From an uncultured Eubacteriales bacterium (GTDB taxonomy: Bacteria; Bacillota; Clostridia; Oscillospirales; CAG-272): a stretch of 64,000 bases of DNA. The position numbers and the translations under genes were made by a program. The DNA lies in assembly GCA_900542425.1 (NCBI GenBank), contig UQNQ01000006.1, positions 15,425 to 79,424 on the forward strand. The letters are read 5' to 3'. A model generated the notes under the pieces. It saw nothing but the letters and a program-made list of their open reading frames with translations, did no database searches and had not been told where the DNA came from. This document shows, piece by piece, positions 51,059-57,731 of this stretch; positions within the stretch are counted from its first letter, which is position 1; each line of letters starts with the position of its first letter.

Positions 51059-51885
51059 CGTTCAAATGTCATCTCCGTTCTATACTTCAAACGTATATCA
51101 GTATCCGGCACACAAAATTCTTCAAGGCAGATACTGTCAAACCACGGAAAAAATCCGTATGATATTTCCGGCTCCCTGATCAGTCCGGCAGAGCTCCAAT
51201 AATATTTACCGAAAATCTTCGTTGTTGCCTTTGTCATGTACTTCGTGACATAAGTCGCAAGGGCTCCGGGATCTCCGTGTACCTTTACAGCCGTAGAAAA
51301 GCCATACTTCCAAGCCGGAACGTTATACACAATGTCCTGCACATTCTTTGATAGTCCCATTGAGCGAATCGTCGAAAGCTTTACCGGCTTATCAAATCCT
51401 TTAACAGTACGGGCGCCGGAATCCGTCACATCCAAGGCATCGTTAATAAGTCCGTGCATATGTACTCTGCCGCTCTTGTGATATTCGGGAATAATCATAT
51501 AGGTCAAACCATCGCGCTTGCTTCGGTCATTTAACCACGTTGATAACTTTTTCATAACGTCCTTGACGTTGTGACTGTCTATTATACTGTCATCCCATGT
51601 GATCGTCAGGAAGTACGACCAGTCGTTACAAAACGCAATATCGAATATCCGAGCCTTTGCACGTGCCATCGACCGGCGAATATCCGAAATGTCGGGCTGT
51701 TTCTCCTGAGCTTCTTCATTCTCAGAATCATTGTCATCAACAATATTGTCCGAATTGTCAAAAGCAAATTCCGTTGCTCCATCCTCTTCGTCTTTCTGCG
51801 GTGAGAATATGGACTTATTGCAGTATATTACAATCCGTTTTCCGTTCGGATAAGTCTTAATTTTTTCATTGAAAAAATCGGGCAT
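51055..51885 (-). CDS. HUH-endonuclease rolling-circle replication initiator (pII/Rep-like)
   Basis: A 276-residue Rep. Motif I FLTITWD (residues 92-98), motif II HMHG (metal-binding His142 and His144 in GRVHMHGLIN) and motif III YVTKYMTK with Tyr212 and Tyr216 as candidate nucleophiles. An acidic segment (about 32-65) precedes the catalytic core. It should nick the phage origin and start rolling-circle synthesis. AGGAG is 6 bases upstream. The gene follows an 828-base intergenic region, the expected location of the origins. Confidence 0.9.
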   Translation of the reverse strand: MPDFFNEKIKTYPNGKRIVIYCNKSIFSPQKDEEDGATEFAFDNSDNIVDDNDSENEEAQEKQPDISDIRRSMARAKARIFDIAFCNDWSYFLTITWDDSIIDSHNVKDVMKKLSTWLNDRSKRDGLTYMIIPEYHKSGRVHMHGLINDALDVTDSGARTVKGFDKPVKLSTIRSMGLSKNVQDIVYNVPAWKYGFSTAVKVHGDPGALATYVTKYMTKATTKIFGKYYWSSAGLIREPEISYGFFPWFDSICLEEFCVPDTDIRLKYRTEMTFER

Positions 51886-52037
51886 TTTTTACTCCTACCT
51901 TTCAGGTCGGCTGCCTAAGTTCTGTCGATAATATCAAGTAATATTAAAGTATATATATAATTTAATATATAATGGGGGGTAAAAACGTATTTTATACATA
52001 TGTAAAAAATGGGCGCATATTTGAAACATGAAATGTA

Positions 52038-52062
52038 TTGTTTTGTGTATTACACAAAACAA
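52038..52062. repeat. 25-base perfect palindrome in the prophage intergenic region
   Basis: 12-bp arms (TTGTTTTGTGTA and its complement) around a single central T. No T-run follows on either strand, so it is not a terminator. Candidate operator, Rep-binding site or minus-strand origin, about 150 bases upstream of rep. Confidence 0.6.
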
Positions 52063-52245
52063 AGACGTTGTTTCCATAAAATATAAGCTTTGAAATATCA
52101 TGTATGACATTTTTTCATTTCATTCAGAAGCGTGCGCCGGATCCATCTATAATGCAAAATCATGCCGCAGAGTTATCAGGAACGCAGAAAACGGCACCGA
52201 AATGGGAAGGAACGAGGAGAACGAGGAAACGGTAGGGGGCTTCCC

Positions 52246-52366
52246 TTGGGCGTGACATCCCCCTCAATGTTGATTGATGGAAAACTCGCAAAGAAGCTCA
52301 TCGCAAAAGCAGAGCAAGAAAAGCGAGTTTACACACAATCAACATCTCACCCCCAGTCACGCCTAA
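52246..52366. repeat. Long symmetric hairpin, candidate packaging signal or origin
   Basis: Three collinear helices: GGCGTGAC (52249-52256) with GTCACGCC (52356-52363), TGTTGATTG (52268-52276) with CAATCAACA (52336-52344), AAACTCGC (52282-52289) with GCGAGTTT (52323-52330). The internal loops are exactly 11x11 and 5x5 bases, and GCTC/GAGC (52296-52299, 52312-52315) adds a fourth short helix. It lies between zot and rep, where Ff phages keep their packaging hairpin and origins. The whole region 51886-52713 lacks a credible gene. Confidence 0.7.
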
Positions 52367-52713
52367 AAAAGAAAAGAGAAAAGAACGAGGAGAACGAAGA
52401 AACATATACCGTGCGTTCCGATAACTCTGCGGCATTCATCGCATTACCACATCAAACCGGCGCACGCTTATCATTACACTACAAAACATCATCCATGTTT
52501 TTTCAAACTGAATTTTAAAGGACCGCATCCCGGAAGCAAGTGCAGGCCGGAAGCCGGCGGGTACTGCGGGAAGCATAAACATCCTTTCGAATCTTATACA
52601 CAGACGTAAGTATGTACTTTCCAAGAACGGCATCCGTTCGAGCGCTTCGCGCGGGCTTGGAAAGGAAAAGTTTCTGACGAGGGGGGGAAGTGCTGTGCAC
52701 ACCCGGAAGCGCG

Positions 52714-53691
52714 TCAAGAGCCCTCAGAACGCTTCAAAATGGCTTGCAGAGAATCCCCTCGGGGATTCTCTGCTGCGCCCTCGAGCCTACCGGAGGCGCG
52801 AGAGGGGGCGTCGTGCCCCCCTCTCGCGCTCTCCACGGTGCAGGGCTTCGGCTCATATCCTCGAGCCGGTTTATAGATATTCCGTTTGCAAGGCTGGCGG
52901 ACATCGATAATGTAATTCGTTTTGAGATTGTTCCAATCCCACTTCTCCGGCGGTGTATGGGTGAAGCCATACTTCCGCGCCTCGGAATACGGTTTACTGT
53001 CATACCGCCTGCCGTAGGGCATCCAAAAGAAATATTTGTTCCAGTCTGCGCCGGTAACATCGGAAATATTCGTGATATCCTGTGTCATAGATATCATTTG
53101 CCATTTGACAATTCCAAACGGCAAAAAACCCACGCGGTGAAGCTTCCGCAAATTGATCACGATATTAAAGCGGCCGCGAATCGGTTTCGCAATGAAATCC
53201 GTGCATTGCTCCGTCGCTTCAAAATCTCCGTTCCTGTAGAATTGACGCATAAAACGAATATGAGACTGTACATTAAATTTTACCGCTTGCAAGTCATAAT
53301 CGTATTGATTCGCTATCTGTCCGAGCTCATCAAAAAGAAATGCCGAACAGTCCGCTGCCATATCTTCAAGAAACAAAATTTCCTTTGTCAGTACTTCAGA
53401 CATCCGTTTATTCAAACGATTGCCAAGCCGTAAAGGAATGTTGGAATATAGATGCGGCTTTTCACGGCGTTTCGTTTTCTTGAACGGATGAAACATGCAC
53501 GACCGTATATAAGACCGGTATTCCGACCGATACCAAGCGATGGCACGTTTTTGGGCAAGATAAGTTTTACCGGAACCAAGACCACCGATAAACACACCGA
53601 GATATTCTTTCGGAATCGGCTTTGAGGTGACAAGCTCATAGATAAGCCATATCAAAAATACTATGCCGGCAATAATCAACCAAGTTTTCAT
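52714..53691 (-). CDS. Zot/pI-family phage assembly ATPase
   Basis: A 325-residue zonula-occludens-toxin-domain protein, the inner-membrane morphogenesis ATPase of filamentous phages. One N-terminal membrane helix (residues 3-21), Walker A GGLGSGKT (36-43), Walker B SAFLFDELGQ (116-125). In classical pI/Zot the membrane helix follows the ATPase domain, so this layout is reversed. The last 50 residues, of low complexity, are encoded by GC-rich palindromic DNA and may be a late extension. Its ATG overlaps the stop of the preceding gene by 4 bases. Confidence 0.88.
   Translation of the reverse strand: MKTWLIIAGIVFLIWLIYELVTSKPIPKEYLGVFIGGLGSGKTYLAQKRAIAWYRSEYRSYIRSCMFHPFKKTKRREKPHLYSNIPLRLGNRLNKRMSEVLTKEILFLEDMAADCSAFLFDELGQIANQYDYDLQAVKFNVQSHIRFMRQFYRNGDFEATEQCTDFIAKPIRGRFNIVINLRKLHRVGFLPFGIVKWQMISMTQDITNISDVTGADWNKYFFWMPYGRRYDSKPYSEARKYGFTHTPPEKWDWNNLKTNYIIDVRQPCKRNIYKPARGYEPKPCTVESARGGHDAPSRASGRLEGAAENPRGDSLQAILKRSEGS
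52746..52867. repeat. GC-rich palindromes in the 3' end of zot
   Basis: A 13-bp perfect hairpin GCAGAGAATCCCC-TC-complement (52746-52773), a 13-bp stem GCGCGAGAGGGGG with complement (52796-52808, 52817-52829, 8-base loop), and a weaker GGCTC/GAGCC (52850-52867). GC content is far above the neighbourhood. They border the intergenic region and could act in ssDNA replication or packaging. Confidence 0.7.
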
Positions 53692-53969
53692 TGAATTTCA
53701 CCTACCAGATTACCGAGAATTCCCTCGACTGATCGGAGACTCCGATCAATTGTTTGAATCCGGTTATATGTTTGAACAGCATCGGAAATATCACTTTTCA
53801 GATATTCGAGACGCTTTTTCGCTGCCTCGATATCCTTTTCAATCCGAGGCATTTCCCGATTACAAAAACAAATCATGTTTTCAAGCTTTTGAGAAAAGTT
53901 TTCTCCTTTTTGCTTTTCGATCATTGCAATGCAATTCTCGGAAAGCCTGATACAAACCTGTTTTTTCAT
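53688..53969 (-). CDS. Small RHH-like protein with coiled coil (prophage)
   Basis: A 93-residue protein. The N-terminus MKKQVCIRLSENCIAMIEKQKGENFSQKLENMI reads like a ribbon-helix-helix; residues about 50-75 form a heptad-rich helix (IEKDIEAAKKRLEYLKSD). ATG 53969 has AGGAAG 8 bases upstream, the AGGA coming from the end of repeat copy A. It overlaps the zot start by 4 bases. Possible regulator or assembly cofactor; not recognised. Confidence 0.65.
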   Translation of the reverse strand: MKKQVCIRLSENCIAMIEKQKGENFSQKLENMICFCNREMPRIEKDIEAAKKRLEYLKSDISDAVQTYNRIQTIDRSLRSVEGILGNLVGEIQ

Positions 53970-53979
53970 GCTTCTTTCT

Positions 53980-54050
53980 TCCTTTCTGTCATACAATTTT
54001 TTTCAGCTGCAGATCTGATCTGCGAGCTGCAGCGTAATTTTTGTATGACA
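53980..54050. repeat. 71-bp dyad repeat, copy A
   Basis: Identical over 71 bases to 56496-56566. Outer arms TGTCATACAA/TTGTATGACA enclose an inner imperfect hairpin built on GCAGATC/GATCTGC and CTGCAG repeats. On the minus strand the 3' edge ends in AGAAAGGA, supplying the ribosome binding site of the gene at 53969. It lies in the gap after the exported-protein gene. Confidence 0.9.
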
Positions 54051-54051
54051 A

Positions 54052-54759
54052 TCAATTCGTCGAGAGATCTTCCGGCGCAGGCGGACCATAGACAACAGGG
54101 GGACATTGAATGATATACTTCCAATAGGTACCGTTATAATAGTGACTAAGTCCTGCCGCGGCAAATTTTGTATGAACAGCTTCGGCGGTTAAACCCGTAA
54201 CTTCAGCCCAGCTTTCCGCATAAAAGAGAGAATACTCACCATAATCGAGAGGATGACAATCAGCAAAGAAAGAATATTCCGTTGAGGTATTAGCGATCAT
54301 ATTTACCATACAGAAATCATCACCATAAACATCATCGTATGCAGCTTCTTTTCGCCAATTTATCAATATGCCGCCATCTTCATCGATCTTAGCAATCCAT
54401 ACACCGTATAATTCATCGCGGAGCGCTTCAATTCCGGAAGTAAATTCCTCGAGAGAGTCAAAATATAGTTCATTTTCCACTCTGTAATCAAAACTGCCGG
54501 AAATATAAGAAAACATGGTGATACCACGATTCCACACATCACGAAGCCAAGAGCCAACCGTACCAACAAATGAAAATGTCTGACCTAACGATTGATCAAG
54601 GAGCTGCTCATTGATATCGGTAGGAGTTTTCATATCTACTTTAACGTAATCATCCAGTCCCGATGATTCATAGGTATAATCAAAGGCACTATCAAAGCTG
54701 AAAATACATACCAAAGTTAAACAAAATACAAGAAAACCAACAACGATTTTGCCTATCAT
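54052..54759 (-). CDS. Prophage exported protein of unknown function
   Basis: A 235-residue protein with an N-terminal signal or anchor (KIVVGFLVFCLTLVCIFSF). The rest is acidic and aromatic-rich with few cysteines. It begins one base within the stop of the pIII-like gene (TGATG), so it is translationally coupled to the adhesin and may be a minor virion protein. No family recognised. Confidence 0.7.
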   Translation of the reverse strand: MIGKIVVGFLVFCLTLVCIFSFDSAFDYTYESSGLDDYVKVDMKTPTDINEQLLDQSLGQTFSFVGTVGSWLRDVWNRGITMFSYISGSFDYRVENELYFDSLEEFTSGIEALRDELYGVWIAKIDEDGGILINWRKEAAYDDVYGDDFCMVNMIANTSTEYSFFADCHPLDYGEYSLFYAESWAEVTGLTAEAVHTKFAAAGLSHYYNGTYWKYIIQCPPVVYGPPAPEDLSTN

Positions 54760-55976
54760 CAGTCTTTACCTCCTAACTTCCGAATAAGAAAATATACCAA
54801 AACGGCGATAATGACAAAAAATAAAATCGTTAAAATTGTAACGCCACGGTATGAAATATTGATACCGAGGTATAGCAAGAAAGAGGTAACAGCACCTAAA
54901 AATCTAACAAAAAAATTGCTTACCGTATCAGAATCGGACTCTTGATTTTGAGAAAAATCCTTGCCGACGTTATATCCGTCACTATACCCGACAGAATAGC
55001 CGAGATCATAGGAATCTGTCGAAGCCTGACCATCCGCATAACCAATTGTATATCCAGCTTGCTCTCCGGCCGCATAAGATTCATCATCATATCCATCGCC
55101 ATTAGCATCTTCAATACTATTCACTACAGGAGAAGCATTCCGGATAAGCCAGGAATAAAACTCGGCAGAGACTTCCTGCGGCGTATCGCCAAACTGGATG
55201 GTCTTATATGAAGGATCAGCAAAACCGATACTGTTTTCATTGTTGCTTTCACCTATAAACAAGATAGATTCATTAGAATCGATTTTTTTAACCGTTAAGT
55301 TTTGATATGATACACCAGCATAAGCACCATCTTTTTTAGTTACTTGTCTCACAATACTAGATAATTGCATGCTACTATAATAATTTGACCAGTCTATCGT
55401 ATACGAACTCGAAGTCATCGAATTCCCGTCTATAAAAGAAACACCAATTGTGGAAGATAAATAAACAGTATCTGAAGATTTAATGCCGGAAACAGCAGCT
55501 TCTAATGTATCAAACAAACAATAATAAATTTTACTAGCAGAACTATAATAAAATTTTACATTACTAAAACCATAATCTTCGCGTAATGTAGAAAGTGATT
55601 TGTACCAAATAACATAGTATTTATATGAAACAGAAGTTCCCGAGATAGTTACATATGGTAAAATCGCATAATCTGTCCTGTCCGCACTTGGAGAATAAAG
55701 CACGACGGAATCGTCACCATAAACCGTCACGGATCCGGCAGAACGTGAATAACTCAATGAGCTGGAAGTAACCAACATACTTGTGTATGGAACGCCATCC
55801 GACAAAAAATTGACTGTTTCAGTAAGATTTGAGGAAAGAGAAGAGAAGTCCAATGTATCATTAAAATGCCATGCACCGCTGACCGGAATTGTTACCGAGG
55901 ATTCCGCAAATACCGGAATCGATAACGCAAATATCAAAAACACCGCAAGCAAAATAGCAGTTACCCGTTTTATCAT
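54759..55976 (-). CDS. pIII-like minor coat/adsorption protein (prophage)
   Basis: A 405-residue protein with a clear signal peptide (residues 1-24, IFALSIPVFA then ESS), a large Ser/Tyr/Val-rich ectodomain, a Gly/Tyr/Asp repeat segment near 300-345 (AGYTIGYADG, LGYSVGYSDGYNVG), a C-terminal membrane helix (about 375-398) and a short basic tail (RKLGGKD). That is the design of inovirus pIII: receptor-binding domains, glycine-rich linker, membrane anchor. Sequence similarity to any known pIII cannot be judged by eye. Confidence 0.75.
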   Translation of the reverse strand: MIKRVTAILLAVFLIFALSIPVFAESSVTIPVSGAWHFNDTLDFSSLSSNLTETVNFLSDGVPYTSMLVTSSSLSYSRSAGSVTVYGDDSVVLYSPSADRTDYAILPYVTISGTSVSYKYYVIWYKSLSTLREDYGFSNVKFYYSSASKIYYCLFDTLEAAVSGIKSSDTVYLSSTIGVSFIDGNSMTSSSYTIDWSNYYSSMQLSSIVRQVTKKDGAYAGVSYQNLTVKKIDSNESILFIGESNNENSIGFADPSYKTIQFGDTPQEVSAEFYSWLIRNASPVVNSIEDANGDGYDDESYAAGEQAGYTIGYADGQASTDSYDLGYSVGYSDGYNVGKDFSQNQESDSDTVSNFFVRFLGAVTSFLLYLGINISYRGVTILTILFFVIIAVLVYFLIRKLGGKD

Positions 55977-55992
55977 TTTTTATCACTTCCTC

Positions 55993-56178
55993 TCATCGTG
56001 CCTTTATAACAAAGATGGAAGATACAGCCCAAAGCAAAAGCACAGCCATCGCTACGCAGACAATGTATGTTAAAATTTCGATGATCGGTGCAGCTTCCAC
56101 GATAACAACAAGATCACCGGCAAGCTTCACCGGCAACTGTAAAAAAATAGACTTAAATACGTTCATCATAAGAGTCAC
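55993..56178 (-). CDS. Small membrane protein (prophage minor coat candidate)
   Basis: A 61-residue protein with two hydrophobic stretches (about 10-27 and 31-57) and a basic C-terminus. Its GTG start at 56178 overlaps the upstream stop by 4 bases (GTGA); ATGs at 56169 and 56166 are alternatives. Size and position suit a pVI/pVII/pIX-type minor virion or assembly protein (inference). Confidence 0.7.
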   Translation of the reverse strand: MTLMMNVFKSIFLQLPVKLAGDLVVIVEAAPIIEILTYIVCVAMAVLLLWAVSSIFVIKAR

Positions 56179-56489
56179 CGCCTTTTAAACGAAGATAGAA
56201 TCGATAAGGTCACACAAACAAAAATCAGAAACAAAGGAGCAAAGACCACGAGAGCAACAGCCGACATGGTAAACAGTGAAATCAAGCCGGCATTATCTGC
56301 AATTACATCGGCAGGGAAGATATACGACCACAACGATTCCACCCATGTATAAAGAGAATGATCATCGTTTGATATATCCGTCTCCGCCGTAATACCGGAT
56401 GGTATTGTTTCCGTTTCCTCGGCAAAAATAGATACCGACAAAGACAAAAACAAAACAAGCACACAAAGAAACATATAGAGTTTTTTCAT
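56175..56489 (-). CDS. Small exported membrane protein (prophage minor coat candidate)
   Basis: A 104-residue protein with a signal peptide (residues 1-23, ending SIFAEE), a roughly 45-residue exposed segment, a C-terminal membrane helix (about 72-98) and a basic end (SFKRR). ATG has AGGAG 5 bases upstream, supplied by the right edge of repeat copy B. Confidence 0.72.
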   Translation of the reverse strand: MKKLYMFLCVLVLFLSLSVSIFAEETETIPSGITAETDISNDDHSLYTWVESLWSYIFPADVIADNAGLISLFTMSAVALVVFAPLFLIFVCVTLSILSSFKRR

Positions 56490-56495
56490 TCAATC

Positions 56496-56566
56496 TCCTT
56501 TCTGTCATACAATTTTTTTCAGCTGCAGATCTGATCTGCGAGCTGCAGCGTAATTTTTGTATGACA
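56496..56566. repeat. 71-bp dyad repeat, copy B
   Basis: Second copy of the 53980-54050 repeat, lying between the coat-protein terminator and the minor-coat genes. Its minus-strand 3' edge leads into the AGGAG of the gene at 56489. Copies A and B bracket the four-gene virion cassette 54052-56489. Confidence 0.9.
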
Positions 56567-56580
56567 TTTCATTTTGAGCA

Positions 56581-56610
56581 AAAATGCCCAGATAAAATTC
56601 CGGGCATTTT
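56581..56610 (-). terminator. Terminator directly after the major coat gene
   Basis: Stem AAAATGCCC/GGGCATTTT with a 12-base loop; on the minus strand it continues TTTTTGCTC. A terminator here would make coat mRNA far more abundant than downstream messages, as after gene VIII of Ff phages. Confidence 0.75.
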
Positions 56611-56621
56611 CAAATAAAGCA

Positions 56622-56852
56622 TCAGATACGGGAAGCACGTCTTTTCAAAAGCTTCCAAAGACCGAACGCGCAGCCGACAACAATAGCGCCGATAATCAAT
56701 ACTGCAACAGAAGTGAGAGTGCCGTCAGCATTCCAAAACAACGTATCAAATGTGGTAACCGAAGTTTTTGCAACACCGGGAAGTGCCTGATCAACACCGT
56801 TCATTACTTCTCCAACAAGCGCGCCAGCTTTAGACAACGTGGTTGTTTCCAT
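56622..56852 (-). CDS. Major coat protein (pVIII-like) of the filamentous prophage
   Basis: A 76-residue protein with the three-part coat design: amphipathic N-terminal half (about 1-45, AGALVGEVMNGVDQALPGV), a 20-residue hydrophobic core (SVAVLIIGAIVVGCAFGL) and a basic DNA-facing end (WKLLKRRASRI). No signal peptide is seen, as in phage Pf3 type coats, unless the N-terminus is processed. GGAGG is 8 bases upstream. Followed by a terminator. Confidence 0.85.
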   Translation of the reverse strand: METTTLSKAGALVGEVMNGVDQALPGVAKTSVTTFDTLFWNADGTLTSVAVLIIGAIVVGCAFGLWKLLKRRASRI

Positions 56853-56868
56853 ACTTTATTCCTCCTCT

Positions 56869-57186
56869 CTATTTTTTCACAGGGTCAAGAGCATCCAACC
56901 AATGAACCTCTGTCACCTGCAATTTACCGTTTTTCATCGGAACGGTTTCAACAATACATCTTGTTTTGCCTGTCGAAAGCCGTTCTTGAAGCTCCTCAAT
57001 CGTTGCGTCCATAACCTTGAACAAATCCTCAAATTCGATTTTGTGTTCAAACGCATACAATCCGCAATAATCAGGTTGTTTGTCGGTTACAAAAACCGCA
57101 TCCACACGGTCATAATGTTTAACCTCTCCGGTTTTCTCGTCCGTTACATCAACGGGTTTGTGCCTAAATCCTGCAAAATTTGTCAT
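56869..57186 (-). CDS. Prophage early protein, candidate ssDNA-binding protein
   Basis: A 105-residue soluble protein, predicted mixed beta/alpha (VDAVFVTDKQPDYCGLYAF, KTRCIVETVPMKNGKLQVTEVHWLD). No known motif. It is the first gene after the regulated early promoter and directly precedes the coat gene, the place held by the ssDNA-binding protein pV in many inoviruses. That role is inference from position and size only. Confidence 0.6.
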   Translation of the reverse strand: MTNFAGFRHKPVDVTDEKTGEVKHYDRVDAVFVTDKQPDYCGLYAFEHKIEFEDLFKVMDATIEELQERLSTGKTRCIVETVPMKNGKLQVTEVHWLDALDPVKK

Positions 57187-57254
57187 GTGTTCACCTTTGC
57201 CCCTCTCGAGGCGTCCTTTCTCCCGTGTTGGGAATGTTATAAAATAAAAATGGT

Positions 57255-57361
57255 GTTAGTGAAAATAATTTTTTCTCACTAACACCATTATATAACGTTA
57301 GTGAAAATAAGTCAATACCACTAACGAAAAAATTGAAAAATTCATAAAAACAAAATACAAT
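57255..57361. promoter_or_regulatory. Prophage control region: divergent promoters with four operator half-sites
   Basis: Half-site GTTAGTG occurs at 57255-57261 and 57297-57303, its complement CACTAAC at 57277-57283 and 57319-57325, with starts 20-22 bases apart. The minus-strand early promoter, TTGACT (57310-57315) and TATAAT (57287-57292) with 17-bp spacing, is threaded between them. A plus-strand promoter for the RHH gene is TTGAAA (57333-57338) / TACAAT (57356-57361). The layout is that of a lysogeny switch. Confidence 0.8.
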
Positions 57362-57392
57362 AATAATCAATAATTAGTGAAAGGAAATCAAA

Positions 57393-57569
57393 ATGAATAA
57401 CGAAAACAAATTTAAAGAAAAATATAAGCGAAAAGGTCATCCGACTTCTATAAATCTTGCTCCCGAAATAATGGAACGCATAAAAAAAGAGGCAGAAAAA
57501 AACGAAAGAAGCATTTCTGCACAAATCAGCTACATCATCAAGGAATATTACAATTTTAAAGACAACTAA
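57393..57569 (+). CDS. Ribbon-helix-helix regulator, probable prophage repressor
   Basis: A 58-residue Arc/CopG-type protein: PTSINLAPEIMERIKKEAEKNERSISAQISYIIKEYY carries the beta-strand and two helices. AAAGGA precedes the ATG. The only plus-strand gene of the prophage, divergent from the early promoter whose operator half-sites it probably binds. Confidence 0.82.
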   Translation: MNNENKFKEKYKRKGHPTSINLAPEIMERIKKEAEKNERSISAQISYIIKEYYNFKDN

Positions 57570-57576
57570 ACAAGTA

Positions 57577-57628
57577 ACTTTTAATCATGGTGTCCGGAGT
57601 TCGACTCTCCGATGGATCACCAAATAAA
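57577..57628. repeat. Right attachment site (attR)
   Basis: 52-base copy of the tRNA-Lys 3' half (anticodon loop to CCA plus AATAAA), identical to 50059-50110. It marks the prophage's right boundary. Confidence 0.93.
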
Positions 57629-57676
57629 ACAAATCCGGTCTGTTTCGTATAACGAAGCAGACCGGATTTGTTTTGT
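57629..57676 (+). terminator. Presumed original tRNA-Lys terminator, right of attR
   Basis: 14-bp stem ACAAATCCGGTCTG and complement (57629-57642, 57658-57671) with inner pairing, then TTTGTTTC. Being on the host side of attR, it was probably directly behind tRNA-Lys before integration. Confidence 0.8.
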
Positions 57677-57694
57677 TTCTCCAATAGCAGAGAA

Positions 57695-57729
57695 CTATCG
57701 CCGGAAATCAGGATGATTTCCGGCGATAG
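57695..57729. terminator. Hairpin just after the C-terminally extended sigma gene
   Basis: Perfect 15-bp stem CTATCGCCGGAAATC / GATTTCCGGCGATAG with a 5-base loop, 2 bases past the stop codon at 57732. T-run is poor on both strands. Confidence 0.55.
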
Positions 57730-57731
57730 CT

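Larger units (their letters stand above)
50059..57628. mobile_element. Integrated filamentous phage (inovirus-like prophage), 7.57 kb
   Basis: Bounded by 52-bp repeats derived from tRNA-Lys. In transcription order (minus strand): early protein, major coat, two small membrane proteins, pIII-like adhesin, exported protein, RHH/coiled-coil protein, Zot ATPase, hairpin-rich intergenic region, HUH Rep, integrase; an RHH regulator is divergent at the right end. Size, order, coat protein design, post-coat terminator and Zot match inoviruses. A secretin (pIV) is absent, as expected for a single-membrane host. All modules look intact. Confidence 0.9.

Noticed and set aside
52162..52518. 118-codon plus-strand frame in the prophage intergenic region (MPQSYQERRKRHRNG..)
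   Set aside because: It is very basic and low in complexity, opposite to all lytic genes, has no ribosome binding site, and coincides with the symmetric hairpin, which explains the sequence better.
53980..54050. 71-bp repeats as CRISPR or insertion sequence ends
   Set aside because: Only two copies 2.5 kb apart, no spacers, no transposase and no target duplication; they behave as regulatory or recombination elements.
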